Source: Nitrosomonas sp. (GTDB lineage Bacteria; Pseudomonadota; Gammaproteobacteria; Burkholderiales; Nitrosomonadaceae). From it: a DNA stretch of 32,466 nucleotides. Location: positions 1-32,466 of the forward strand of contig JAGRFM010000195.1 in NCBI GenBank assembly GCA_020446045.1, read 5' to 3'. The position numbers and the translations under genes were made by a program. Within the stretch, counting starts at the first letter, position 1. Every line of letters begins with the position of its first letter. A model generated the notes under the pieces. The model was not told the origin of the DNA. It saw only the letters and a list, made by a program, of their open reading frames with translations, and did no database searches. This document shows, one piece after another, positions 7,223 to 16,817 of the stretch.

Positions 7223-7780
7223 ATGATTGCTGATGTAAAGAAATCTGCGGAACAGAAAATGCTGAAAAGCCTTGAAGCGCTAAAAGTTGATTTGAGTAAA
7301 GTCAGGAGTGGTAGAGCGCATACCGGTTTACTTGATCATGTAATGGTGGATTATTATGGTGCGCCGACACCGATAAATCAGGTGGCGAATGTTAACCTGA
7401 TAGATGCCCGTACAATTGGTGTTATTCCTTGGGAAAAGAAAATGGCCAGTACCATTGAGAAAGCGATACGTGATTCAGACCTGGGGCTTAATCCCATGTC
7501 AGTAGGAGAAGCCATTCGTGTACCGATGCCGCCACTAACAGAAGAGCGTCGTAAAGAACTAACAAAGGTCGTTAAACACGAAGCTGAAAATGTTCGTGTT
7601 GCGATGCGAAATATCCGGCGTGATGCTAATGCTCAACTCAAGGAATTATTGAAGAGCAAGGATATTTCCGAAGATGAAGAGCGGCGTGGTGAAGATGAAA
7701 TCCAGAAGCTAACGGATCGTTATATTGCTGAAATAGAAAAAATTTTACAGAATAAAGAAGCAGAATTGATGGCAATTTGA
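7223..7780 (+). CDS. frr: Ribosome recycling factor
   Basis: 185 residues, the standard length. The N-terminal helix holds [19 protein letters not shown] with the conserved arginine used against 23S r[18 protein letters not shown] and the beta-domain [10 protein letters not shown] follow, then [20 protein letters not shown] and the long C-terminal helices. It splits post-termination ribosomes together with EF-G. Start ATG at 7223 after TAGGGA. The next gene, uppS, begins 1 nt after its stop. Confidence 0.98.
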   Translation: MIADVKKSAEQKMLKSLEALKVDLSKVRSGRAHTGLLDHVMVDYYGAPTPINQVANVNLIDARTIGVIPWEKKMASTIEKAIRDSDLGLNPMSVGEAIRVPMPPLTEERRKELTKVVKHEAENVRVAMRNIRRDANAQLKELLKSKDISEDEERRGEDEIQKLTDRYIAEIEKILQNKEAELMAI

Positions 7781-7781
7781 T

Positions 7782-8531
7782 ATGTCTCAGGGTACAAGCG
7801 TTGCGCGTGACATGCCTGAACCGGAGCCGGTGCCAAAACACATCGCAATTATCATGGATGGCAATGGACGTTGGGCCAGAAAACGGTTAATGCCACGAAT
7901 GGCGGGGCATAAGCAGGGTATCGAGGCGGTTCGAAGTATTATCAAAGCCTGTTCGGAGCGTGACGTAAAATATTTGACGCTTTTTGCCTTCAGCAGTGAA
8001 AACTGGCGTAGGCCTGCGGAAGAAGTTACATTTTTGATGCAGTTGTTTGCAGGCGCCCTGGAACAAGAAATGGACAAGTTGCATGAAAATGGTATCTGCT
8101 TCAAGGTAATAGGCGATATAACACGTTTTGAGCCCAGAATCATCGAATTCATTCAACAAGGAGAACGATTGACAGCAAACAATTCCAGGCTAACGCTTAC
8201 AATTGCAGCAAATTATGGCGGGCGCTGGGATATTTTGCAGGCAATGCGGAAAATGATCGAAAAATCTCCAGTGATGCCTGCTCAATTCAAAGAAGCAGAT
8301 CTTGAGCGCTACTTATCAATGCATTATGCACCTGAACCGGATTTGTTTATCCGTACCGGAGGAGAGTATCGTATCAGTAATTTTCTATTATGGCAGCTTG
8401 CTTATACGGAACTATATTTTACCGACACACTCTGGCCGGATTTTAACGAGCGGGAATTTGAGTTGGCTATTCAATCGTATCGGGTACGCGAACGTCGTTT
8501 TGGAAGAACTAGTGAGCAAATACAACAATAA
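7782..8531 (+). CDS. uppS: Undecaprenyl diphosphate synthase
   Basis: 249 residues, cis-prenyltransferase family. IAIIMDGNGRWA places the catalytic Asp at residue 26, as in E. coli. LTLFAFSSENWRRP, the IPP-binding DLFIRTGGEYRISNFLLWQ and ELYFTDTLWPDF are all present. It condenses eight isopentenyl diphosphates onto farnesyl diphosphate to give the C55 carrier for peptidoglycan and O-antigen. The start follows the frr stop by one base, implying translational coupling. Confidence 0.97.
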   Translation: MSQGTSVARDMPEPEPVPKHIAIIMDGNGRWARKRLMPRMAGHKQGIEAVRSIIKACSERDVKYLTLFAFSSENWRRPAEEVTFLMQLFAGALEQEMDKLHENGICFKVIGDITRFEPRIIEFIQQGERLTANNSRLTLTIAANYGGRWDILQAMRKMIEKSPVMPAQFKEADLERYLSMHYAPEPDLFIRTGGEYRISNFLLWQLAYTELYFTDTLWPDFNEREFELAIQSYRVRERRFGRTSEQIQQ

Positions 8532-8633
8532 AAACGGACTGTCTATTTATCGTCGATGTAAATAATCATTCATCCTATCCGCGCCATGATTCCAGTAAGA
8601 AGTTAAAAATTTTCCTTTAACAAAAGTATATTC

Positions 8634-9458
8634 ATGCTAAAAGTCCGTATTCTTACAGCTGCAGTTGTGCTGCCGCTCTTTTTGTTGGCGCTATTGTATC
8701 TGCAGGATATTTTCTGGGCGACATTGTTGTTGGTCTTGACCGTCATCGGATCGCGTGAATGGTGCAATCTGGCCCAATTCTCAGTAAAAAATACGATTTT
8801 TTTCATGATTATAACCACCCTCCTGGGAGGGGAGCTGTTGTTCCTGCTGGGTGAAGCGGCAGAGATTGATGCATATTCAATGGCGCTGATATGGATTTAT
8901 AGCTTATCCGCAGTTTTTTGGATTGTTTATGTTCCTGTTCACTTAACGCAGTCATACAAGATCAATAATACAATTGTGTTAATGCTGATCGGATGGCTAA
9001 TATTGCTTCCAACTGCGTTGGCTTTATATCAGTTACGCGCGATAAGCCCGATACTCCTCCTGGGTTTCATGGGTACGATTTGGATTTCCGATACGGCTGC
9101 CTATTTTGCCGGTAAAGCTTATGGAAAGCATAAACTGGCCTATCACATCAGTCCGGGGAAAACCTGGGAAGGTGTTGCCGGTGCAATAGTTGCGGTAATT
9201 CTGTATGGTTTTGCCTGGGTGTTTGCATTTGCTAATGGCATGTATTTAATCACACTTATCCCGTTGCTGGTGTTGTTGACTGTGTTAGGTATTCTCGGAG
9301 ATTTGTTCGAATCCCTGGCTAAACGGCAGGCTGGCATGAAAGACAGTGGCAATATTCTTCCCGGCCACGGCGGAATTCTGGATCGTATAGACGCATTAAC
9401 TTCTTCGTTACCAGTTGCCATGCTGGCATTATTGATTTTCAATTCTTCTCAATTATGA
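8634..9458 (+). CDS. cdsA: Phosphatidate cytidylyltransferase
   Basis: A 274-residue polytopic inner-membrane protein with several hydrophobic helices in the first 150 residues. The CDP-alcohol synthase signature GDLFESLAKRQAGMKDSGN followed by LPGHGGILDRIDAL is intact near the C-terminus. It makes CDP-diacylglycerol from CTP and phosphatidic acid, the entry point to phospholipid synthesis. No strong ribosome site precedes the ATG. Its last four bases overlap the dxr start (ATGA). Confidence 0.96.
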   Translation: MLKVRILTAAVVLPLFLLALLYLQDIFWATLLLVLTVIGSREWCNLAQFSVKNTIFFMIITTLLGGELLFLLGEAAEIDAYSMALIWIYSLSAVFWIVYVPVHLTQSYKINNTIVLMLIGWLILLPTALALYQLRAISPILLLGFMGTIWISDTAAYFAGKAYGKHKLAYHISPGKTWEGVAGAIVAVILYGFAWVFAFANGMYLITLIPLLVLLTVLGILGDLFESLAKRQAGMKDSGNILPGHGGILDRIDALTSSLPVAMLALLIFNSSQL

Positions 9459-10642
9459 ACACGATACGTCATATAACTATTCTGGGATCGACCGGAAGCA
9501 TTGGTGAAAGCACGCTGGACGTTGTGCGCCGGCACCCAGATCGTTTTAAAGTTATCGCGCTGACAGCCAATAACAATGTTGAAAAAATGTTGGCGCAATG
9601 CAGTCAGTTCAAACCGCAATTTGCTGTCATGCTTGCCCCGCAGGCTGCACAAAAACTTGAAGAAGTCGTTAAGCAGCAACAATTAAACATTCAGGTTTTA
9701 TCAGGTGTGGAATCCTTGGAAAAGGTGGCTTCGTTGCCTGAAGTTGATGCCGTAATGGCTGCTATTGTAGGAGCGGCCGGAATACGGCCAACCTTTGCAG
9801 CCGCACAGACTGGCAAGCTGGTATTGCTGGCCAATAAAGAAACATTGGTGATGGCGGGCCGGATATTCATGGATGTGGTCAAAAAGAATCATGCCACGTT
9901 ATTGCCCATCGATAGTGAACACAATGCCATTCATCAGTCGCTGCCGTACGACTTTAATGGAAATCTGACAGAAAAAGGAATAAGACGGATTTTATTGACG
10001 GCTTCCGGTGGACCGTTTCGCCAGGCTTCATTGGAATCATTGGAACAAGTTACGCCCGAGCAGGCTTGTGCGCACCCTAATTGGGATATGGGGCGAAAAA
10101 TTTCTGTCGATTCTGCAACCATGATGAATAAGGGCCTGGAGGTTATTGAAGCGCATTGGCTGTTTAATGCGTCTCCTGAAAATATTCAGGTTGTGATTCA
10201 TCCGCAAAGCGTGATTCATTCTATGGTTGAATATGTTGATGGATCGGTTCTGGCGCAGCTGGGTAATCCCGATATGCGAACACCGATAGCGCATGCCATG
10301 GGATATCCTGAAAGAATAGAGAGTGGTGTTGCATCACTCAATATGTTTGATGTTGCACATCTGGACTTTGAATCACCTGATTTTGAGCGTTTTCCCTGTT
10401 TGCGCCTGGCTTATCAGGCGCTTGAAATGGGTGACAATATGCCAGCGGTGCTGAATGCGGCTAACGAAGTTGCTGTCGCATCATTTCTTGACAAAAAAAT
10501 GGCATTTACCGCTATTCCGGCCATGATTGAACATGTCATGAAAAATGTGCAACAACAAACGATGAATTCATTAAATGATATCTTGAATGTGGATCACAAC
10601 GCGCGTGAAATCGCTAAGGATTGGCTTGCAGCATCACAATAG
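9455..10642 (+). CDS. dxr: 1-deoxy-D-xylulose 5-phosphate reductoisomerase
   Basis: 395 residues. The NADPH-binding ITILGSTGSIGESTLDV opens the protein; LLANKETLVMAG, the metal-binding PIDSEHNAIHQ, LLTASGGPFR and HPNWDMGRKISVDSATMMNK are the active-site segments of DXR/IspC. It converts DXP to MEP, the committed step of the non-mevalonate isoprenoid pathway, which supplies the substrate that UppS uses. It overlaps cdsA by 4 bp; a 153-bp gap follows before rseP. Confidence 0.98.
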   Translation: MNTIRHITILGSTGSIGESTLDVVRRHPDRFKVIALTANNNVEKMLAQCSQFKPQFAVMLAPQAAQKLEEVVKQQQLNIQVLSGVESLEKVASLPEVDAVMAAIVGAAGIRPTFAAAQTGKLVLLANKETLVMAGRIFMDVVKKNHATLLPIDSEHNAIHQSLPYDFNGNLTEKGIRRILLTASGGPFRQASLESLEQVTPEQACAHPNWDMGRKISVDSATMMNKGLEVIEAHWLFNASPENIQVVIHPQSVIHSMVEYVDGSVLAQLGNPDMRTPIAHAMGYPERIESGVASLNMFDVAHLDFESPDFERFPCLRLAYQALEMGDNMPAVLNAANEVAVASFLDKKMAFTAIPAMIEHVMKNVQQQTMNSLNDILNVDHNAREIAKDWLAASQ

Positions 10643-10795
10643 AAAATATAAACATTCCCGTTTTAAATTGTTTTCTAATGGTAAGATAGCATTAGCGTTA
10701 CTATCGAAACATCGATCAAAAAAGTAAAAAGAGTGTTCAATTCATTGGACGGATGGCTAGAATAAAAAAAGTTTTGCGCTTCATGACGATCTGAT

Positions 10796-12163
10796 ATGTC
10801 TATATTTTTTACGTTAATTGCTTTTATCATTGCTTTAGGCATATTGATAACCTTCCATGAGTTTGGGCATTATCTGGTAGCCCGATGGAATGGCGTCAAG
10901 GTATTGAGATTTTCAGTTGGTTTTGGAGAGCCGGTTTTTCGAAGGCGTTTGGGGAAAGATCAGACAGAGTGGGTGGTTGCGGCTATTCCTTTGGGCGGCT
11001 ATGTCAAGATGCTGGATGAGAACGAAGGCCGGGTGCCTGAGAAGGATTTGTCCCGGGCTTTCAATCGCCAACCCGTTGGGCGCCGGTTTGCTATTGTCGC
11101 TGCGGGGCCGCTGGCCAATTTTCTATTGGCAATTTTCCTCTATTGGTTGATGTTTATACTGGGCGTCGATGGCATTAAACCGATTCTTGGTCCGGCAATA
11201 GCAGAGACGCCTGTGGCGCAGGCGCAGTTTGAAGAAGGGGAAACTATTGTTCGAATTGAAAACGAAGCGGTTGAAAGTTGGCAGGACGCACGTTGGACAC
11301 TGCTGCGTTATGCCGTCAATCAATCCTCGGATGTCACGGTTGAAACAGTCAATCAACGTGGAGAAATCAATTGGCGGCAACTTGATTTAAGTAGTATTCA
11401 TCCGGACGAATTGGATGGCGATGTACTCGGAAAAATCGGATTTAGTGCCTATCAGCCGGAAATTAAACCGATTATCGCGGAGGTCATGGCCGGAAGTGCG
11501 GGTGAACAAGCAGGTTTGCAAGCAGGCGATGAGATTCTTGCTGTCAATGATAAAGAAGTTTATAGCTGGATTGAATTCGTGCCCGAGATTCAATCAAATC
11601 CTGGGCGGCCTCTGATTCTGGAAATTTTCCGCCAGGGTCGAATTTTTCAATTGGATATTACACCCGAAGTCGTAACTGAAAATGGAAGAACGGTAGGCCG
11701 CATCGGTGTCATGCCGGTTGTAGATCAATCGATATTTGAAGCCATGCGCGTCATCGTGACTTACCCGGCGGGTGAGGCTGTTAAAAAAGCCATGGAAAAA
11801 ACCTGGGAGACAACAGTTCTAACGTTGCGCATGTTGTACAAAATGATCGTCGGCGATGTTTCCTGGAAAAATGTCAGTGGGCCGATCTCGATTGCGGATT
11901 ATGCCGGGCAGTCGGCACAAATGGGATTGGTTTCTTATCTGGCGTTTCTGGCGCTGATTAGTGTCAGTCTGGGAGTGCTGAATTTGTTACCCATACCGAT
12001 TCTGGATGGCGGGCATTTAATGTATTATATGATCGAGATAGTGAAGGGATCTCCTGTTTCTGATAAAACAATGATAATAGGTCAGAAGGTAGGGCTCATT
12101 ATGTTGTTTACCTTAATGGTGTTTGCTATCTATAACGACATTACTCGCATTACCTCCGGTTAA
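10796..12163 (+). CDS. rseP: RIP metalloprotease RseP (site-2 protease)
   Basis: 455 residues. The zinc-binding HEFGH sits at residues 21-25 in the first membrane helix, and LLPIPILDGGH near the C-terminus supplies the third ligand, as in the E. coli enzyme. Two PDZ regions lie between (the clearer one around AGSAGEQAGLQAGDEILAVN). In E. coli RseP cleaves anti-sigma factor RseA after DegS and clears signal peptide remnants. The 153-bp gap upstream could carry an internal promoter, but I saw no convincing one. bamA starts 3 bp after its stop. Confidence 0.96.
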   Translation: MSIFFTLIAFIIALGILITFHEFGHYLVARWNGVKVLRFSVGFGEPVFRRRLGKDQTEWVVAAIPLGGYVKMLDENEGRVPEKDLSRAFNRQPVGRRFAIVAAGPLANFLLAIFLYWLMFILGVDGIKPILGPAIAETPVAQAQFEEGETIVRIENEAVESWQDARWTLLRYAVNQSSDVTVETVNQRGEINWRQLDLSSIHPDELDGDVLGKIGFSAYQPEIKPIIAEVMAGSAGEQAGLQAGDEILAVNDKEVYSWIEFVPEIQSNPGRPLILEIFRQGRIFQLDITPEVVTENGRTVGRIGVMPVVDQSIFEAMRVIVTYPAGEAVKKAMEKTWETTVLTLRMLYKMIVGDVSWKNVSGPISIADYAGQSAQMGLVSYLAFLALISVSLGVLNLLPIPILDGGHLMYYMIEIVKGSPVSDKTMIIGQKVGLIMLFTLMVFAIYNDITRITSG

Positions 12164-12166
12164 AGC

Positions 12167-14536
12167 ATGCTATTCAAATACCTAGCTGTACTGGCGTTAT
12201 TGCTCACACCCTATTTGTTCACCAACACAGTCTGGGCTAGTGAATCATTCGTAATTGTCGATATCCGGGTTGAAGGCATACAGCGGACTGAAGCCGGTAC
12301 GGTTTTCAGTTATCTGCCGGTAAAAGTCGGCGATATTTTAGACGAAGCCAAAGCAACAGCTGCGGTAAAAGCTTTATATGCAACGGGTTTTTTTAAAGAC
12401 GTCAAGTTGAAGGCTGAAAATGGCGTATTGATCGTGGAGGTTGAAGAACGCCCGGCGATTGCCCAGATAAATATAACCGGAGCCAAAGCATTTGATAAGG
12501 AAAAGCTTAAAGATGGCCTAAAACAGGCCGGGCTCTCAGAATCCCGTATTTTCAGTCGTTCCATGCTTGATCGTGCCGAGCAGGAACTGAAAAGACAGTA
12601 CATCAGCACCGGTAAATACGCCGTTAAGATAACTACAACGACCACGCCGCTGGAACGTAACCGGATTGCGATCAACTTTGACATTAAAGAAGGACGCACA
12701 GCACGTATCAAGCAAATCAGTTTTGTCGGCAATGAAACGTTTGATGATAAAACATTGCGCAGCAATTTTGTATTGACAACACCGGGTTTGATGACCTGGT
12801 TTACCAAGAATGATCAGTATTCCAAGCAGAAATTGTCTGCAGACTTGGAAACGCTTCGGTCTTACTATCTTGATCGCGGGTATCTGGAGTTTAATATCGA
12901 ATCTACCCAGGTTTCGATCACGCCCAACATGCAGGATATTTATATCACCATCAATCTTGTTGAAGGGAAGCAGTATAACGTATCGGAGATAAAGCTGGCA
13001 GGTGAGCTGCTGGTTCCCGAGGAAGAACTCAGAGCACTTATTTTATTGCAGCCTGGTGATGTTTTTGCACGTGAAAAACTGACTGAATCGGTCAAACTGA
13101 TCACTGACCGTCTCGGTGATGATGGCTATGCCTTTGCCAATGTCAATGCGGCGCCTGAACTGGATCATGAAAGCCAGCAGGTTGGTTTTACATTTTTTGT
13201 TGATCCCGGGCGTCGTGTTTATGTCCGGCGTATCAATATTTCGGGTAATGACCGCACCAAGGATGAAGTTATACGCCGGGAATTTCGTCAGATGGAGGGC
13301 GCCTGGCATTCGACATCGAAAATCAATCTTTCCAGACAGCGCGTGGACCGTTTATTCTATTTCACCAGTGTCGATATTGAAACACCGCCGGTATCCGATG
13401 CCCCGGATCAGGTGGATGTTAATATCAATGTAACGGAGCGGCCAACAGGGGCCGTAATGTTTGGTGCCGGGTTTTCAGATCGGGAAGGTCTGATACTCAA
13501 TGGTTCTATTTCGCAGGATAATATTTTTGGCACCGGGAATCATTTCAGTTTGCAGGTGAATACGGGGCGGATCAACCGTGTTTTCTCGGCATCATTTACT
13601 AATCCCTACTATACTATTAACGGTGTGCGACTGGGGGCTGATGTATACAGAAGAAGTCTGAATACATCCCGTTTATCGAGAGTGAATGCGTTCAGAACGA
13701 CAACTGCTGGTGCTATTATGCGTTTTGGCATCCCCATTGCTGAAAATGATATTGTATCGTTTAGTGCAGGGGTCGAACAAACCAGTATCAAGCTTTCACC
13801 GAACAGTTTGCAGAGGACGATAGACTTTGTAAAAGATGTTACAAACAATCCTGACAGTCAAAGTGCTACGGTTTATAGTTTACCTGTTACGGTAAGCTGG
13901 GCTAGGGATAGGCGGGATAGTGCGATCTACACCACATCGGGCACGACGCACCGCTTATTTGCCGAAGCCAGTGTTCCGGGCGGAGATCTGAATTATTATA
14001 AAGTCAGCTATAATCAAAGAACTTATTTTCCATTAACTGAAACCTTCACATTATTTCTGAATACTGAATTTGGATACGCTGATGGATATGCAGGGAAGTC
14101 ATTACCTTTTTTCAAAAACTTTTTTGCTGGCGGTAATAACTCAATACGGGGCTATGATTTAAATTCATTGGGCCCCAGGGAACAAGTTCCTAATGCAGAC
14201 GGAACGCTTTCAGATAGAAGGTTTTCGTTAGGTGCAAGTAAACGCCTTGTAACAAACCTTGAGCTGTTATTCCCGATGCCTTTCATGAAAGACGACCGGT
14301 CAATACGACTGGGTGCTTTTGTTGACGCAGGTACGGTATTTAATCAATTCAAATCAAAGCATGATGCTAATGGCCGGCCTGTTGGGTTTATGGATTTGAT
14401 GCGCTATTCTGCAGGATTGTCAGTCATGTGGATTTCACCCATGGGGCCACTTCAAGTCAGTGTTGCCAAGCCGCTTAATGCAGAAGATGAAGATAATTTA
14501 CAATTGTTCCAGTTCAGGTTTGGACAGCAGTTCTAA
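12167..14536 (+). CDS. bamA: Outer membrane protein assembly factor BamA
   Basis: 789 residues. A signal peptide ends about VWA (residue 20); five POTRA domains follow over roughly residues 25-420, then the 16-strand barrel. NNSIRGYDLNSLGP holds the conserved RGY/RGF motif of the loop 6 that reaches into the barrel. The protein ends QFRFGQQF with terminal aromatic residue. It is the core of the BAM complex that inserts beta-barrel proteins, presumably including the DUF2490 protein encoded in this window. skp follows after 28 bp. Confidence 0.98.
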   Translation: MLFKYLAVLALLLTPYLFTNTVWASESFVIVDIRVEGIQRTEAGTVFSYLPVKVGDILDEAKATAAVKALYATGFFKDVKLKAENGVLIVEVEERPAIAQINITGAKAFDKEKLKDGLKQAGLSESRIFSRSMLDRAEQELKRQYISTGKYAVKITTTTTPLERNRIAINFDIKEGRTARIKQISFVGNETFDDKTLRSNFVLTTPGLMTWFTKNDQYSKQKLSADLETLRSYYLDRGYLEFNIESTQVSITPNMQDIYITINLVEGKQYNVSEIKLAGELLVPEEELRALILLQPGDVFAREKLTESVKLITDRLGDDGYAFANVNAAPELDHESQQVGFTFFVDPGRRVYVRRINISGNDRTKDEVIRREFRQMEGAWHSTSKINLSRQRVDRLFYFTSVDIETPPVSDAPDQVDVNINVTERPTGAVMFGAGFSDREGLILNGSISQDNIFGTGNHFSLQVNTGRINRVFSASFTNPYYTINGVRLGADVYRRSLNTSRLSRVNAFRTTTAGAIMRFGIPIAENDIVSFSAGVEQTSIKLSPNSLQRTIDFVKDVTNNPDSQSATVYSLPVTVSWARDRRDSAIYTTSGTTHRLFAEASVPGGDLNYYKVSYNQRTYFPLTETFTLFLNTEFGYADGYAGKSLPFFKNFFAGGNNSIRGYDLNSLGPREQVPNADGTLSDRRFSLGASKRLVTNLELLFPMPFMKDDRSIRLGAFVDAGTVFNQFKSKHDANGRPVGFMDLMRYSAGLSVMWISPMGPLQVSVAKPLNAEDEDNLQLFQFRFGQQF

Positions 14537-14564
14537 TTAAGCAATGATCAACCGGAGGTATCCG

Positions 14565-15137
14565 TTGAGTGTAAAGATACAATGGCTATATATGCTTTTG
14601 ATAGCATTTGTTTTATTGCCATTAACGAATGTTAAAACGCTGCATGCAGAAAGCATCAAGATAGGTGTGGTCAATACTGAGAAAATTCTGCGTGAGTCTC
14701 TGCCAGCCCTGGAGGCCCATAAAAAGATTGATGAGGAGTTTCTACCGAGGGACGCTGAAATCAAAGAAATGGCGGAACAGGCCAGAATCTTACAGGATCA
14801 GCTCGAAAAAAATGACTCGACGATGGAAGAGATTGATCGAAGAGAACTTGAACGGGAATTGGCCAATTTAAGTCGCAGCTATCAACGTGCACAACGTCAG
14901 ATGCGCGAAGATTTAACCGTTCGTCAGAATGAGGAATACAGTATCATTCTGGACTTGATCGATAAAACCATCGAACATATAGCTGAGAAAGAGCAATATG
15001 ATTTGATACTGCAATTAAAAGATTCGGTTTATCGCAGTCAGCGTATAGATGTCACTGATAAGGTAATTGAAGCGTTGGATAGCAAAAGCGTATCTCAATA
15101 TCCTTTGGATCATGAATCAGATAAAAAGGAAAAATGA
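14565..15137 (+). CDS. skp: OmpH/Skp family periplasmic chaperone
   Basis: 190 residues with a signal peptide (cleavage near LHAES) and [15 protein letters not shown], the typical start of mature Skp. The middle is a long charged coiled-coil that forms the chaperone tentacles. Skp holds unfolded outer-membrane proteins on their way to BamA. The TTG at 14565 is chosen since GGAGG (14554-14558) lies 6 nt upstream; an ATG at 14544 would add seven residues but has no ribosome site. The stop overlaps the fabZ start. lpxD, often found between skp and fabZ, is absent. Confidence 0.9.
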   Translation: MSVKIQWLYMLLIAFVLLPLTNVKTLHAESIKIGVVNTEKILRESLPALEAHKKIDEEFLPRDAEIKEMAEQARILQDQLEKNDSTMEEIDRRELERELANLSRSYQRAQRQMREDLTVRQNEEYSIILDLIDKTIEHIAEKEQYDLILQLKDSVYRSQRIDVTDKVIEALDSKSVSQYPLDHESDKKEK

Positions 15138-15580
15138 AAATGGATATTCATGAAATTCTTAAATACTTGCCGCATCGGTACCCAATATTGTTAGTGGATA
15201 GAGTAATTTCCATCGATGCCGGGAAAGAAATAGTCGCATTGAAAAATGTATCCATCAATGAACCTTTTTTTGTTGGGCATTTTCCGCATCATCCGGTTAT
15301 GCCTGGTGTGCTTATTGTTGAAGCGTTGGCGCAGGCAGCAGCACTGCTGACGTTGAAGTCTGAGGATAATACCACTAATAAGGAAGATTCGGTTTATTAT
15401 TTTGTTGGTATTGATGGCGTGCGCTTTAAAAAGCCGGTAACGGCGGGCGACCAGCTCATTCTAAAAGCAACGATTGATCGTCAGATCAAAGGGCTGTGGA
15501 AGTATTCGGTGAGGGCAGAGGTTGATGATCAATTAGTGACCGAAGCCAAATTGATGTGTACAGTAAGAAGTGTGTCATAA
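15134..15580 (+). CDS. fabZ: 3-hydroxyacyl-ACP dehydratase FabZ
   Basis: 148 residues, hot-dog fold. The catalytic histidine is in [11 protein letters not shown] (about residue 49) and the catalytic glutamate in [11 protein letters not shown] (about 63). [13 protein letters not shown] opens the protein. It dehydrates beta-hydroxyacyl-ACP in fatty acid elongation. The ATG at 15134 overlaps the skp stop; a second ATG at 15140 would remove two residues and cannot be excluded. lpxA and lpxB, commonly following fabZ, are missing, and rnhB comes 41 bp later. Confidence 0.97.
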   Translation: MKMDIHEILKYLPHRYPILLVDRVISIDAGKEIVALKNVSINEPFFVGHFPHHPVMPGVLIVEALAQAAALLTLKSEDNTTNKEDSVYYFVGIDGVRFKKPVTAGDQLILKATIDRQIKGLWKYSVRAEVDDQLVTEAKLMCTVRSVS

Positions 15581-15621
15581 GCACATTTTGGTGTTTGTGA
15601 AATAAAACGGATTGATTTGCC

Positions 15622-16185
15622 GTGCTTCAATTAATCGGAGGTGTTGATGAAGCCGGGCGTGGTCCGCTTGCCGGCCCAGTGATGGCTGCCTGTGTGATTC
15701 TGGGTCCGGATCATAACATCCAAGGTATTGCAGATTCGAAACAACTCAGTGAGAAAAAACGCGGTGAACTCGCATTGCGTATTAAAGAACGTGCAAGAGC
15801 CTGGACGGTTGCATCGGCCAGTGTCGCTGAAATAGATCAATTAAATATACTGCAAGCGGCTTTACTGGCTATGAAAAGAGCGGTTGAACGTTTACCGATT
15901 ATACCTGATGTCATTTTAATCGATGGTAAACATAGCCCAGAAATCAGTGTTCCGGTAAAAACAATTGTAAAAGGTGATAGCCAAATCAAAGAGATTTCAG
16001 CAGCGTCTATTTTGGCTAAGTCAGCCCGTGATGCAGAGATGTATAAACTGCATCAGCGTTTTCCTCAGTATGGATTTGATCAGCATAAAGGATATCCCAC
16101 AAAAGCGCATATTGCAGCGCTCAAGATGTATGGTATAACAGAAGTGCACCGGCAAAGTTTTTCACCTGTAAAACATTTAAAGTGA
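15622..16185 (+). CDS. rnhB: Ribonuclease HII
   Basis: 187 residues. [14 protein letters not shown] carries the Asp-Glu pair of the active site; [35 protein letters not shown] and the C-terminal GYPTKAH are typical of RNase HII. It removes ribonucleotides and RNA-DNA hybrids. The start is GTG at 15622: an in-frame stop lies three codons upstream, and no ATG precedes the DEAGRG motif. This is the last gene of the long plus-strand run; an accessory island follows at once. Confidence 0.96.
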   Translation: MLQLIGGVDEAGRGPLAGPVMAACVILGPDHNIQGIADSKQLSEKKRGELALRIKERARAWTVASASVAEIDQLNILQAALLAMKRAVERLPIIPDVILIDGKHSPEISVPVKTIVKGDSQIKEISAASILAKSARDAEMYKLHQRFPQYGFDQHKGYPTKAHIAALKMYGITEVHRQSFSPVKHLK

Positions 16186-16188
16186 TTA

Positions 16189-16426
16189 AACCTAAAAACC
16201 TCAGTTGACCGTTACAAGGAAATACAACCTAATGAATAGAAATATAAATTTTTTCAAAATGCCTTAACCTGAATGGTGACCAACACTATGATGCTTATAG
16301 TCCATTGTTTTTTACTTTTTGCGGTGTTGCAATTCGTTGTAATAACGGGTTATTACGCCTCATTGCGCCTTGCCAAAAATAATAAACAAAGCGCTCTAAA
16401 CACCATCCAACTGAGGTTTTTAGGTT
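16189..16426. mobile_element. 238-bp element with perfect 19-bp inverted repeats
   Basis: AACCTAAAAACCTCAGTTG (16189-16207) is repeated exactly in inverse at 16408-16426. The interior has no transposase; a 51-codon plus-strand frame starting near 16272 and a minus-strand frame over 16295-16495 are not recognisable. No obvious target duplication is visible. It begins 4 bp after the rnhB stop and ends where homology between the two flanking direct repeats begins. Probably a small non-autonomous mobile element or an internally deleted IS. Confidence 0.6.
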
Positions 16427-16778
16427 GAACATGTTCATCAACACGGTAGATTGGAGCAACGTTAAGTCCCAACAAATTTGCTCTTCTTTCAGCAAAATAT
16501 TGCTGGATTATTTTTCGATACACAGGATTTTCCGTTACGATAATAGTTCCTTGACCGTGACATACTGATATTTACCAGGATAGATAGGAATCATAATCAG
16601 CCCTATTGCAGCACCAGAACTCAGGAGTGTTAGTCCTGCCCTCGAAGTCGATTAATTGGGCTAATAGAATGGCCAGGATTAACCAGATAAAAAGAAATAC
16701 CAGCATCAGGGCAAGGCGACACCCCATGAAACCAGGCGGCCCGATCGGCTTTCCCACTGGTACCGGGCTCCACAAGGC
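16426..16778 (-). pseudogene. Decayed copy of the zinc-ribbon membrane gene
   Basis: Nearly collinear with 18744-19094, which contains the 3' two-thirds of the intact gene at 18826-19188 plus about 80 bp downstream. The hydrophobic LVFLFIWL-ILAILLAQLI segment is still readable (frame over 16572-16775). An extra C near 16635 (TAGTCCTGCC against TAGTCTGCC) shifts the frame after FEGR, and the zinc-ribbon N-terminus is missing. It lies directly downstream of the DUF4157 gene, suggesting a past duplication or cassette replacement. Confidence 0.75.
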
Positions 16779-16817
16779 TGACTTTAGCGTTAAACAAGCC
16801 GATCGACCGATTCAAAA

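Noticed and set aside
14544-14564. ATG start for skp seven codons upstream of the TTG
   Set aside because: No ribosome site before it, while GGAGG is ideally spaced for the TTG.
16295-16495. 66-codon minus-strand frame at the edge of the 238-bp element
   Set aside because: It crosses the element boundary into the decayed repeat and matches no known family; probably fortuitous or an unreadable remnant.
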